This document shows, one piece after another, positions 1 through 8,004 of a stretch of DNA of 64,000 nucleotides. Under the pieces are notes generated by a model. That model did not search any database. It was not told the origin of the DNA and was given only the letters and a program-made list of their open reading frames with translations. Positions within the stretch are counted from its first letter, which is position 1. Each line of letters starts with the position of its first letter. The position numbers and the translations under genes were made by a program. The stretch lies in contig JAHBUW010000003.1 in assembly GCA_019637875.1 (NCBI GenBank), positions 62,001-126,000 on the forward strand, written 5' to 3'. The stretch comes from Pseudobdellovibrionaceae bacterium (GTDB lineage: Bacteria; Bdellovibrionota; Bdellovibrionia; Bdellovibrionales; Bdellovibrionaceae).

Positions 1-299
1 CGACCGCGCGTGTCCTTCCCACCCTTATCGTCTTTGCCCTTTTTCTTGTCCGGTATGACCAGCGGTTTGCTGGCGATGGTCAGCTTCTGCCCGACCTCGA
101 GCTTCATCGGATTCTGCAGATTCGAGGCTTTAATCAAAGCGGCCTCGGTGGTCCCGAACCTTTTCGCGATGGAGGACAGGGTGTCGCCCTGACGAACCCT
201 ATAGGTTGTGAAGTTTTGGAATGCGAGACCGATGGCGAGCAGACCGCCGAAAACCAACACCGTCGCGATATGTTTGTTCAAGAGTCCCCCTCGGGACAT
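1..299 (-). CDS. LysM-domain membrane-anchored protein (3' end outside window)
   Basis: The N-terminus is a short cytoplasmic stretch and one hydrophobic segment (IATVLVFGGLLAIGLAF), followed by a LysM domain beginning YRVRQGDTLSSIAKRFGTT and ending VGQKLTIASKP. A Lys/Asp/Gly-rich tail then runs out of the window. LysM domains bind the GlcNAc backbone of peptidoglycan, so the protein is probably held in the inner membrane with LysM in the periplasm. An ATG at 299 has no good ribosome site. A TTG at 281 follows a strong GAGGGGGA and would give NKHIATVLVF as the start, and may be the real one. What the missing C-terminus adds is unknown. Confidence 0.8.
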   Translation of the reverse strand, partial: MSRGGLLNKHIATVLVFGGLLAIGLAFQNFTTYRVRQGDTLSSIAKRFGTTEAALIKASNLQNPMKLEVGQKLTIASKPLVIPDKKKGKDDKGGKDTRG

Positions 300-388
300 G
301 ATCCCGGATTTCCACGGAGGTCTCTAGTGGCGGTCTCATTTCGAAACGTCGAGGAGAGTCGATTCCCGCTCTTGAGCACGAACCTTAA

Positions 389-439
389 GGCGGACTATGC
401 CGCCCACCGGTTGATCTTGCGCAGGCGGACTACGCCGCC
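389..439. repeat. Twin hairpin at the 3' end of the PilZ gene
   Basis: The hairpin GGCGG-6 nt-CCGCC occurs twice, at 389-404 and 424-439, inside an almost identical direct repeat 35 bp apart (GCGGACTAYGCCGCCCAC). On the minus strand the upstream copy carries the TAG stop of the PilZ gene in its loop; the second copy follows in the spacer before the LysM gene. There is no T-run, so a classical terminator is not evident. It may attenuate transcription or stabilise the 3' end. Confidence 0.6.
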
Positions 440-1623
440 CACGACTGCTCACGCATCCAGGCGATGAATTCGACCATGGCGGGACTGTCCATGAATTGAA
501 GATGGTAACGGCCGTCCGCTTGGTCTTCGACCTGACTGGCCAGCAAGTGAAAGGGCGCACGGTTCTTCGGCATCAATACGACCTGCGCGTAACCCACTAA
601 ACTGTCCGGAAGCGGGTCCTTCGTGCGGATGCCGCCTTCGGAAACGTCCAAGGTCCACGTGCTGAACTGCTCGGTCGTCGTCTGTACGATGACCGGCATC
701 TGAATCGCGTAACGTTCGCTCTTACGAAGGGCGGCTCCGCCTTCACGCGGTGGCGGCGTCTTCAAATGACGATCCATGGGTTTGACCGAAGTCACCTCGG
801 TGCGCTCTTCGCGGCTACCCACCGGCGCGCGCGTGAGTTCCGTGAACTCCGGGGCGGGTGTTTCTTCGTCGATGGAGTCATTGAAACCCGGCGGCGGCGG
901 AACGATCTTCCCGCTGGGGGTCACGAGCTTCGGCGGGGCCGTGGGTTTCAGCACCGGCACCGTCGTCGGGATCGCGTGCACCGCGAGCGGCACCGGCTCG
1001 GGGATCGTCACCACACCCGGTGCGGGCGGCGCCGACAAGACCTCGGGCAAAGCCTCCTTCATTTCGGGAGGTTCCGCCTTCGGCGCGGGTTGCTGTCGGG
1101 TTTGGAACTCGGGATTCACCGACAATTTCGGGGCGCTCGTGGTACGCATCAAATCCGATAGACTCGGCGCCTTCGCGGCTTCGGCAAGCACGGGATGCGT
1201 CAGTTCCGCACGGCCCGCCCAAGTTTCATTCGTCGCGGGAGCCGGTGTCTCGGCCGACCGTTTTTTCGATTTTTTAGAATTCGCGGAGATCGCCGGCCGT
1301 TCGGCGGCGGGCGACGGAGTCGCGGCCGGCTTCGCGGTGGGTTTCGCCGCGGCCACCTGCGGGTCCACGAACAAAATGGGAACCAACGGCACCGGAGGCG
1401 GCGTCTGCGTTTCCACGCGCGGCGTGCGGAAGGGCAAACACTCGGTGTCGTCCAAGCCCTTCCAGTCGTTCCATTCTTCGGTCCAGAATAAAAGATCAGC
1501 ATCCGCCGAACGCGGACGCGAAGCCAGAATGGCAAGAACCTCTCCGAAGCTCAGATTCCGCAGAATCCAATTTTCCTTCAGATCGGTCAGGCAGAAGTGA
1601 GTACGGTCACGACCCGGTTTCAA
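430..1623 (-). CDS. GYF-like / PilZ-domain protein, putative c-di-GMP effector
   Basis: This 397-residue protein has two folded ends joined by a long Pro/Ala/Thr/Lys-rich linker (about residues 70-285). Residues 17-57 (WILRNLSFGEVLAILASRPR, then WTEEWNDWKGLDD) resemble the GYF_2-type domain found in bacterial regulators. Residues 295-397 look like PilZ: KSERYAIQMPV, then LDVSEGGIRTKD, which resembles the D/NxSxxG c-di-GMP motif, preceded by basic residues. PilZ proteins bind c-di-GMP and act on motility, polysaccharide or gliding. No membrane segment or signal peptide is seen, so it is probably cytoplasmic. The LysM gene lies downstream on the same strand. The PilZ call is fairly secure; the GYF call is weaker. 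Confidence 0.8.
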   Translation of the reverse strand: MKPGRDRTHFCLTDLKENWILRNLSFGEVLAILASRPRSADADLLFWTEEWNDWKGLDDTECLPFRTPRVETQTPPPVPLVPILFVDPQVAAAKPTAKPAATPSPAAERPAISANSKKSKKRSAETPAPATNETWAGRAELTHPVLAEAAKAPSLSDLMRTTSAPKLSVNPEFQTRQQPAPKAEPPEMKEALPEVLSAPPAPGVVTIPEPVPLAVHAIPTTVPVLKPTAPPKLVTPSGKIVPPPPGFNDSIDEETPAPEFTELTRAPVGSREERTEVTSVKPMDRHLKTPPPREGGAALRKSERYAIQMPVIVQTTTEQFSTWTLDVSEGGIRTKDPLPDSLVGYAQVVLMPKNRAPFHLLASQVEDQADGRYHLQFMDSPAMVEFIAWMREQSWAA

Positions 1624-1650
1624 CTTCCTCGATCCCCATCAAACGTCCCG

Positions 1651-1676
1651 GGCGGCGAATTTGGACGATCGCCGCC
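1651..1676. other. Perfect inverted repeat between coiled-coil and PilZ genes
   Basis: GGCGGCGA at 1651-1658 pairs with TCGCCGCC at 1669-1676 across a 10-nt loop. It lies in the 77-bp gap between the coiled-coil gene and the PilZ gene, both read on the minus strand. No T-run follows on the minus strand, so it may be a Rho-assisted or weak terminator or a protein-binding site. Confidence 0.4.
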
Positions 1677-1700
1677 AGGGGTTTCAGCTCACCGCGCGCC

Positions 1701-3050
1701 TTAACCGCGCTTCGGCGACTTCTTCACCGTCGATGCCCCATTTTTCTTGGGTGCCGCCGGAGCTTTTTCGGTTTTCTTTTTGATCACCGCGCCACCCACC
1801 GAGGCCGGAGCCCGCTTGGGTTTCGCTTCTTCTTTTTTCACGACTTGTTTCTTCACGGGCTTGTCGGCCGCCAGCATCTGCGCCGTTTCGGCACGGATCT
1901 TCTCGGTCTCGGCGCGCATTTTTTCGGTCTCGACTTCCGAAGCCAAAGTTTCCTTCTTGATACCGACCTGGTCGACGCCCATTTTCGCGCGCTCCACCAT
2001 GGTCGCCCAGTGTTGCTTCTCGGTCTTCGCTTTCTCGAGCTCCGCGTTCAGACGCGCGATCTCTTCTTCCGAACGGCGTTTTTCGCCTTCGAGCTGCGCG
2101 ACTTGGTTTTTCAGGCGCGCTTCTTCGGCCTGAATCACCGCGCGCTCTTTCAAGAGCTCGGCTTTCGACTTCTCGTTTTGCAGCTTGGTCTGTTGGACTT
2201 CGCGTTTGAAAGTTTCCAGTTGAGCTTGCTGTTTATCCAGCTGGCGGCGCTCGCCTTCCACGCTGTCTTTCACTTCTTTCAACTGCTGGTTCACGACGCG
2301 GAGTTGCTCTTCAGAAAGCTTTTGCTCTTGAGCCGCGCGGTCTTGCTGGGCCTTAAGCTTCACCTTTTCCGATTCGCCGCGGGCGATTTCGGCTTGCGAA
2401 CGTTGTTTTTCGGCGTTCGACTTCGCGACCTGCGCCTGCGACTGGGCGACGGTGCGCGCGGTCTCGGCTTTCGAACGTTCCAGAGCGAGCATCGCATCGC
2501 GCTCGGCTTGGCGTGCGGTCTGCGCTTGGCTCATCGCTTCTTTCGCGGCTTCGGTCGCTTCGCGGGCTTTTTTGTCTTCTTCCTTCGCGCGTTCGGTCAT
2601 GTCGCGTGCGGTGTCCTCCGCTTTTTTCTTCGCGTCCAAGGCTTCGCCACGGCTGGCTTTCGCCTTCTCGGTGCGCTCCTGTTGCATGCCGACTTGTTTC
2701 TTCAGCAGCTCGGTCCGCTCTTCCGCCGAAGCTTTTTGACGGTTGAATTCTTCCGTTTCGGCTTTATGTTTAGCGGCTTCGTTTTCCGATTTGGCGATAT
2801 CACGGCGGTGCTCGGCTTCGCTCGCACGCGCTTTCGCCAGGGCGGATTGGTGCTCTTTCTGAGCGGCGTTGCGACGCGACTTATCTTCTTCCGCGCGACG
2901 TTTCGTTTCTTTCGCTTCCGCCAATGCGGCATCGGAATCGGCCATCGCCTCTTCCGCTTCGATCGAAAGGTCCGTTTGCGCCAGAACCGGCGACGTCATC
3001 GTCAGCAGCGCGCTCAAAACTAAGATCAGATTACGGTTCATGGTACCCAT
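1701..3050 (-). CDS. Exported Ala/Glu/Lys-rich coiled-coil protein
   Basis: After a signal peptide (NLILVLSALLTMTSPVLAQ), almost all of the 449 residues form one continuous heptad-rich coiled coil dominated by Ala, Glu, Lys, Arg and Gln (for example KAEEDKSRRNAAQKEH-like blocks). The last 60 residues are a basic Pro/Ala/Lys tail ending KKSPKRG. It was started at the ATG at 3050 because CGGAGG lies 8 nt upstream; a second ATG is at 3041. The composition recalls TolA domain II and other periplasm-spanning rods, but no TolA C-terminal domain is seen. It is probably a periplasmic or surface structural protein; its function is unknown. Confidence 0.75.
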   Translation of the reverse strand: MGTMNRNLILVLSALLTMTSPVLAQTDLSIEAEEAMADSDAALAEAKETKRRAEEDKSRRNAAQKEHQSALAKARASEAEHRRDIAKSENEAAKHKAETEEFNRQKASAEERTELLKKQVGMQQERTEKAKASRGEALDAKKKAEDTARDMTERAKEEDKKAREATEAAKEAMSQAQTARQAERDAMLALERSKAETARTVAQSQAQVAKSNAEKQRSQAEIARGESEKVKLKAQQDRAAQEQKLSEEQLRVVNQQLKEVKDSVEGERRQLDKQQAQLETFKREVQQTKLQNEKSKAELLKERAVIQAEEARLKNQVAQLEGEKRRSEEEIARLNAELEKAKTEKQHWATMVERAKMGVDQVGIKKETLASEVETEKMRAETEKIRAETAQMLAADKPVKKQVVKKEEAKPKRAPASVGGAVIKKKTEKAPAAPKKNGASTVKKSPKRG

Positions 3051-3145
3051 CGCAAAAACCTCCGTGATTATCCACATCCCTCCTTTCGGCGAGGTGAGGC
3101 GAACGGATAAGGCCTCGGAATGATTTTTCACGAGGTGTCATTGCA

Positions 3146-3175
3146 GTTCGACAATTTCGGAAACTTCTGTCGAAC
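3146..3175. promoter_or_regulatory. Operator-like palindrome upstream of the coiled-coil gene
   Basis: GTTCGACA at 3146-3153 and its exact complement TGTCGAAC at 3168-3175 are separated by 14 nt. The pair lies about 100 bp upstream of the coiled-coil start and 325 bp upstream of the kinase start. The spacing suits a dimeric regulator, though it could equally be a stem in a transcript. No regulator in the window is linked to it. Confidence 0.4.
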
Positions 3176-3189
3176 GGGGGTCTAGGTCC

Positions 3190-3440
3190 TCTTTTGGAGT
3201 TTGCGGGTTCCCGTCGAAACCCTGATCACTCCCTCGGTTTCGCGAAAGAACGGTGAAAGCCGCGAGGGTGGCGGCGCCGAGGGACGCCGCTGGTCGTCCC
3301 TGTCCAAGGCCTGAACAGCCCGAACTCCAATATATGCGTTCTCGAGCCGCCAAAGCCTGGCCTCAAGCTTGCTCTTAGGTAAGGTACCCCCCCATAGCGA
3401 CCTGGTCCCCCACCCCCCAACCAGGTCGCTTTCTTTTTTC
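3190..3440 (+). ncRNA. Candidate small RNA ending in an orphan terminator
   Basis: The 450 bp between the divergent coiled-coil and kinase genes contain no convincing coding frame, yet end in a strong plus-strand terminator. The sequence before it can fold. GGAGTTTGCGGG (3196-3207) can pair with CCCGAACTCC (3319-3328), enclosing a CCCTCG/CGAGGG hairpin and a GCGGCG-8 nt-CGCCGC hairpin. No tmRNA, RNase P, SRP or 6S consensus was recognised. The 5' end and promoter were not identified; the boundaries are approximate. It could instead be a long leader that attenuates the kinase gene. Confidence 0.3.
3396..3439 (+). terminator. Strong Rho-independent terminator with no gene before it
   Basis: AGCGACCTGGT (3396-3406) pairs perfectly with ACCAGGTCGCT (3420-3430) over 11 bp around a C-rich loop, followed by TTCTTTTTT. 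It reads in the plus direction, but no plus-strand coding gene lies in the preceding 3.3 kb, and the histidine-kinase gene begins just downstream. Confidence 0.85.
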
Positions 3441-3499
3441 CTCCCGCCTGTTCCCAATTGCCCGTTGAAGTTCATGCCGAAAATGCTAGCGATAGAGGG

Positions 3500-6415
3500 A
3501 TGTTCCCAACGTTCCGGCGCTCGATGCCGACCCTCATTACGATTCTTGCGGTCGCCGCGATCCTCGTTTTGAAAGTGGTCCTGCTGGAGCTCTTGCAATT
3601 CGACTCGCCGATCCTGCTGTTCTTCAGCGCGATCGCCTTTTCAGCTTGGTACGGCGGACAACGTCAGGGTTTTCTGGCGACCGGGTTGTCCGTGGGTTTC
3701 ATCATCTTGTACCTGATGAACTACCGTGAAATCGAAGTGCACCTGTGGGCGGTTCGCCTGCTGATGCTGTCTTTGGACGGCATCGTGATTTCACTCGTCT
3801 GCGGGAAAATGCACCGCGCGTCCGCGCGCGCGCAAAGCCTGGGACGCGAGGCGCAACTCAACAGCGAACGTTTCCACAAGATTTTCACTTCGGACATGAT
3901 CGGCATCGTCATCAGCGACACCGAGGGCAACATCGAAGAAGCGAACGACTACTTCCTCAAACTCGTCGGCTACACGCAGGCGGACCTTCAGGCCAAACGC
4001 CTGTCCTGGAAAATGCTGACGACCCCCGACACGCTCGACGCCAGTCTGAAAGCCCTGCGCGAAGTTTTGGAGTCCGGGACCGCGCAACCCTTCGAAAAAG
4101 AATACTTGCGGTCCGATGGACGCCGCGTGATCTGTTCGGTTGCGGCGACGCGGGTGAATGAATCGCAAATGGTGGGTTTCATCCTGGATCTGACCGAATC
4201 CAAACGCGTGCAAACGGCGCAGCTCAGCGAATCGCAGATCTTCCTGGATTCCGTCGTCGAGAACATCCCGAACATGATTTTCGTGAAGGACGCGAACAAC
4301 TTGCGCTTCGTTCGCTTCAACAAAGCGGGGGAAGAGCTGTTAGGCCTGGACAGTGACAACCTTCTGGGTCGGAACGATTTCGATCTTTTCCCGCCCGAGC
4401 AGGCCGAACACTTCACCAAAGCGGACCGCGAGGTCTTGCGCGGGCACGCCACCGTCGACATCCCGGAAGAACCGATCTCGACGCCGCAGGGGATCCGTAT
4501 CCTCCACACGAAGAAAATCCCGGTGTACGATCAGGACGGCGAAGCGCAATACCTGCTCGGCATTTCGGAAGACATCACCGAAAAGAAAAAAGCCGAGAAG
4601 CAAAAAATCGAACTCTTGCAATCCGAGCTGGCACTCACCGAAGCCGAAAAAACCGCCCAGCGCCTGGCCTTCCTGACCGAGGCGAGCGCCGCGCTGAACC
4701 GCTCGCTCGACATCCACGCCATGCTGAACACCTTCGCCCGGGTCATGATCCGCGAAATGGCCTCGACCTGCGTGATCGACATCTTGAGTGAAGACGGCGA
4801 AAGTTTCGACCGCTTGGCCGTGACCCGCGGCAGCCGCTCGGGAACGAACGAGGCCATCGACAGCCACGTCGTCGCCGATTTTCAGAGACTTCCGTTCGAC
4901 CTCCCCGCCGAAGACCGCGCGCGAACGAACGGCGAAATCGGACCGCGACCGACGCTACGTCACGGGCGCGTGCAATTGCATCCCGAACTCGAGGAAGGCG
5001 CGATCTGCCAGGCGCTCACGCCGTGTCCCGAACAGGGCGCGGCCCTGAACCGCGCCGGAGCGAAGTCGCTTTTGGTCGTCCCGATTCTTTACGGCACGCG
5101 CATCCTCGGCGCGATCACGCTGATCGCTCCCGACGCCGACCGCGTGTTCGACGAACTCGACATCTCGCTGTCGCAAGATCTGGCGAAACGCGCGGCCTTC
5201 GCGATCGAAAACGCGAATCTCTTCAGTCGTGCGAACGAAGCCTCGCGGGCCAAGTCCGCTTTTTTGGCCAACATCAGTCACGAAATCCGCACGCCTTTAG
5301 GCGCGATGATCGGTTTCGCGGAATTAAGCCTGGAAGAAGGGTCTTTAAATCCCGCGCAAAGCGAACACATTCAAAAGATCGTCAAAAACGGTCAGCAGCT
5401 TTTGCGCATCGTGAACGATGTCCTCGATATTTCGAAAGTTGAATCCGATCACCTGCAGGTCGATCGTGTCGACTTTTCGCTACCGCGCCTTTTGGACGAA
5501 GTGATCTCGCTCTTGCGCAATCAGGCCGAATCGAAAGGGCTGAGGCTCTCGCTGGAAAAATCCGCGAACCTTCCCGAGTCGGTCTCGACCGATCCCTTGC
5601 GCCTGCGCCAAATCCTGATCAACATGATCGGCAACGCGATCAAGTTCACCGAGCGCGGTTCGGTGCAGGTCCTTGCGTCCGTTTCGGCCCGGAGCTCGGG
5701 CGACGCGGCGACGCTCGTCTTCCGCATTCTCGATACGGGCCTGGGCATCGACGACACCCAAGCGCGCCGCTTGTTCGAACCTTTCGTGCAGGCCGACGAG
5801 TCGATGGCGCGCAAGTTCGGCGGCACCGGTTTGGGTCTTCACTTGTCGCGCAAACTCGCGCGGCTTCTGGGCGGCGACGTGGAACTTGAAAGCAGTCGTC
5901 CGGACGCGGGCTCGACCTTCCGGGTCACGATCGACGTGCAACTTCCCTTGGTGAGCCCGCCAAAAGATGCTCCCGCCCCCGCGGCCGGCGCGCACGCCAA
6001 ACTCCGGGGTCGGCTCTTGGTCGTCGAAGACTCCGTCGACAACCAAATCCTGATTCAAGCCTTCCTGGCCGGCGAAGACCTGCAAATTGATTTGGCCGAA
6101 AACGGACGCGAAGGCCTGGAAAAGGCGCTGGCCACCGCGTACGACTTGATTCTGATGGACATCCAGATGCCCGTCATGGACGGCTTCGAGGCGATCAAGC
6201 AGCTGCGCGCCCACGGGCACTTCGGCCAGGTCGTGGCCCTGACCGCGCACGGCATGAAGGGCGACCGCGAACGCTGCCTGGAGCAAGGTTTTAACGACTA
6301 CCTCTCCAAGCCCATCTCGCGCCAGTCCTTGGTCGAATGCGTGAAGGCGAATCTGCCGCAGGGCACGCCGAAGGACCAAAGCTCGTCCCCGGGACTCGAA
6401 ACCGATCTGCACTAA
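3500..6415 (+). CDS. Membrane-bound hybrid sensor histidine kinase (PAS-PAS-GAF-HisKA-HATPase-REC)
   Basis: This 971-residue two-component sensor has a DUF4118-like membrane domain with about four helices (10-105), two PAS domains (about 115-235 and 245-370), a short coiled coil and a GAF domain (about 400-580). Next come HisKA with phospho-accepting His594 in ISHEIRTPLG, HATPase_c (NMIGNAIKFTERG, DTGLGIDD, GGTGLGL) and a C-terminal receiver with Asp887 in LILMDIQMPVMDG and a Lys in LSKPIS. It autophosphorylates and passes phosphate to its own receiver; no HPt domain or partner regulator is nearby. The start is uncertain: ATG at 3500 was used, but TTG 3458 and ATG 3524 are possible and none has a clear ribosome site. 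The amidase gene follows 17 nt downstream. Confidence 0.9.
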   Translation: MFPTFRRSMPTLITILAVAAILVLKVVLLELLQFDSPILLFFSAIAFSAWYGGQRQGFLATGLSVGFIILYLMNYREIEVHLWAVRLLMLSLDGIVISLVCGKMHRASARAQSLGREAQLNSERFHKIFTSDMIGIVISDTEGNIEEANDYFLKLVGYTQADLQAKRLSWKMLTTPDTLDASLKALREVLESGTAQPFEKEYLRSDGRRVICSVAATRVNESQMVGFILDLTESKRVQTAQLSESQIFLDSVVENIPNMIFVKDANNLRFVRFNKAGEELLGLDSDNLLGRNDFDLFPPEQAEHFTKADREVLRGHATVDIPEEPISTPQGIRILHTKKIPVYDQDGEAQYLLGISEDITEKKKAEKQKIELLQSELALTEAEKTAQRLAFLTEASAALNRSLDIHAMLNTFARVMIREMASTCVIDILSEDGESFDRLAVTRGSRSGTNEAIDSHVVADFQRLPFDLPAEDRARTNGEIGPRPTLRHGRVQLHPELEEGAICQALTPCPEQGAALNRAGAKSLLVVPILYGTRILGAITLIAPDADRVFDELDISLSQDLAKRAAFAIENANLFSRANEASRAKSAFLANISHEIRTPLGAMIGFAELSLEEGSLNPAQSEHIQKIVKNGQQLLRIVNDVLDISKVESDHLQVDRVDFSLPRLLDEVISLLRNQAESKGLRLSLEKSANLPESVSTDPLRLRQILINMIGNAIKFTERGSVQVLASVSARSSGDAATLVFRILDTGLGIDDTQARRLFEPFVQADESMARKFGGTGLGLHLSRKLARLLGGDVELESSRPDAGSTFRVTIDVQLPLVSPPKDAPAPAAGAHAKLRGRLLVVEDSVDNQILIQAFLAGEDLQIDLAENGREGLEKALATAYDLILMDIQMPVMDGFEAIKQLRAHGHFGQVVALTAHGMKGDRERCLEQGFNDYLSKPISRQSLVECVKANLPQGTPKDQSSSPGLETDLH

Positions 6416-6432
6416 GCGGACAATCGAAGGAT

Positions 6433-7233
6433 ATGCCCTCTTCGCCCCTTGCCCGGATCGCCGGATTCGCCGTCTGTTTGCTCGCGTTCAGTCTGCCCGC
6501 GAAAGCCACCGTCATCGCTCCTCTGCACATCATGGTGGATCCCGGTCACGGCGGCATGGATGCGGGCGCGGTGGCGGGCGGCACGCGCGAAGCGGACCTC
6601 GTCCTCGCAATCGCGCAGCGGCTGGAAAGAAAGCTCATCGAGAGTCCCGAATTCAAAGTCAGCCTGACCCGTCGGACGGATGAGCGCGTGGCGCTGAACG
6701 AGCGCGTCCGCAAAGCCGAGATGGCGCAGGCGGATCTGTTCATTTCTTTGCACGCGAACTCCAACGGCGACGCGCGCGTGCGCGGGATGGAGATTTACTT
6801 TCAGAACCACTTGCCGCCGGACGAAGAGACGCTTCTGCTCGCGGCCTTGGAGAATCAGAAAGAGCTGCTCCGCGAGTCGGTGAAGAACCGCAGCGCGAAC
6901 CTTTCGAAGAAAAACGACGTCGCCATGATCGTCGAAGATCTGCGCCGCTCTTCGCGCGTGCGCACCTCGCGCCGTTTGAGTCTGGAACTCGCCAACACCT
7001 GGGAGCCCGCCACGACCAACGAGGCCGCGACCACCCGGACGATTCGTCAAGCGCCATTTCATGTCGTCTCGCGAATTTCCATTCCCTCCGTGCTGATCGA
7101 GCTGGGCTTTTTGACCAATAAAAAGGACCGCGAAGAGCTCAAAGACGCCGTCGTGCAGGCCCGCATCGTCGACAACCTGTACGCGGGGCTTCTGGAGTAT
7201 AAAAAGCGGATGGATCAAAGCACCGCCCCTTGA
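6433..7233 (+). CDS. N-acetylmuramoyl-L-alanine amidase (Amidase_3, AmiC-like)
   Basis: A secreted zinc amidase of 266 residues that would cut the amide bond between MurNAc and the stem peptide in the periplasm. A signal peptide (ARIAGFAVCLLAFSLPAKA) leads directly into the catalytic domain. IMVDPGHGGMDAGAV has the first zinc His, the Glu ligand is in GTREADLVLAIA, FISLHANSN has the second His, and SVLIELGFLTNKKD has the catalytic Glu. There is no AMIN domain or SPOR/LysM targeting module, so localisation signals are unclear. It follows the sensor kinase by 17 nt and may share its transcript. Confidence 0.9.
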   Translation: MPSSPLARIAGFAVCLLAFSLPAKATVIAPLHIMVDPGHGGMDAGAVAGGTREADLVLAIAQRLERKLIESPEFKVSLTRRTDERVALNERVRKAEMAQADLFISLHANSNGDARVRGMEIYFQNHLPPDEETLLLAALENQKELLRESVKNRSANLSKKNDVAMIVEDLRRSSRVRTSRRLSLELANTWEPATTNEAATTRTIRQAPFHVVSRISIPSVLIELGFLTNKKDREELKDAVVQARIVDNLYAGLLEYKKRMDQSTAP

Positions 7234-7258
7234 ACCGCTCCGCCCGGCATGCCATATC
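7230..7258 (+). promoter_or_regulatory. Predicted leaderless promoter of rph
   Basis: The -35 box TTGAAC (7230-7235, overlapping the amidase stop) and -10 box CATATC (7253-7258) are 17 nt apart. The -10 box ends 6 nt before the rph ATG, which has no Shine-Dalgarno site, so transcription would begin at or next to the start codon. Confidence 0.5.
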
Positions 7259-7264
7259 TGGGGC

Positions 7265-7996
7265 ATGAGACTTGATCGCCGCGAACCGAACCAACTCCGT
7301 CCCGTTAAAATCACGCCCCACGTTCTCGACTACGCTGAAGGCAGCGTGCAGGTCGAATTCGGCGGCACCAAAGTCATCTGCACCGCGAGCTACGAGGGCA
7401 TGGCGCCCAAGTGGCTTCAAGGTTCGGGCGAAGGCTGGATCACCGCCGAGTACGGCATGCTCCCCCGCGCGACCCACTCGCGCGTGAAACGGGACCGCAC
7501 GCAATCGAGCGGCCGCACCCAAGAGATCTCGCGCCTGATCGGACGTTCGCTCCGCGCGGCGGTCGACCTGCGCAAACTCGGCGAGCGCCAGATCACCGTC
7601 GACTGCGACGTCATCCAGGCCGACGGCGGCACCCGCACCGCGGCCATCACCGGCGGCTTCGTGGCGCTGGCCTTCGCGCTCAAAAAACTCGTCGACGTTT
7701 CGGAAATCCGTGAGCTGCCGCTCATCAATTACATCTCGGCGGTCAGCGTGGGTTTGCAGCACGGCAAACCGATCCTGGATCTGAACTACGAGGAAGACTC
7801 CTCGATCCACACGGACATGAACTTCGTCATGACCCACGATGGACGTTTCATCGAGATCCAAGGCACGGGCGAAAAGACCGCGTTCAGCCGTGACGAGCTC
7901 AACTCGATGATCGACTTCGCGACGATCGGCTGCCGCGATCTGTTCATGACCCAGGAAGAGCTGATCAAATCCTTCTTCCCGCTGCCGCGCCGGTAG
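7265..7996 (+). CDS. rph: Ribonuclease PH
   Basis: This phosphorolytic 3'-to-5' exoribonuclease trims tRNA 3' ends, using phosphate to release nucleoside diphosphates. The 243 residues cover the full RNase PH fold. MRLDRREPNQLRPVKI is the family's N-terminal signature; VQVEFGGTKVICTAS, GWITAEYGMLPRATH and the phosphate-site region SSGRTQEISRLIGRSLRAA follow, and QADGGTRTAAITGGFVAL carries the catalytic acidic region. Its length is normal. rdgB starts 8 nt downstream; the rph-rdgB pair is common in bacteria and probably one transcript. Confidence 0.96.
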   Translation: MRLDRREPNQLRPVKITPHVLDYAEGSVQVEFGGTKVICTASYEGMAPKWLQGSGEGWITAEYGMLPRATHSRVKRDRTQSSGRTQEISRLIGRSLRAAVDLRKLGERQITVDCDVIQADGGTRTAAITGGFVALAFALKKLVDVSEIRELPLINYISAVSVGLQHGKPILDLNYEEDSSIHTDMNFVMTHDGRFIEIQGTGEKTAFSRDELNSMIDFATIGCRDLFMTQEELIKSFFPLPRR

Positions 7997-8004
7997 GTCC
8001 CGAC

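Noticed and set aside
1845-3023. 392-residue frame opposite the coiled-coil gene
   Set aside because: Phe/Arg/Leu-rich sequence is the antisense of Glu/Lys/Ala codons, so it is a shadow.
3182-3598. 138-residue minus-strand frame across the terminator
   Set aside because: It crosses a strong terminator and the kinase start and shows no family features.
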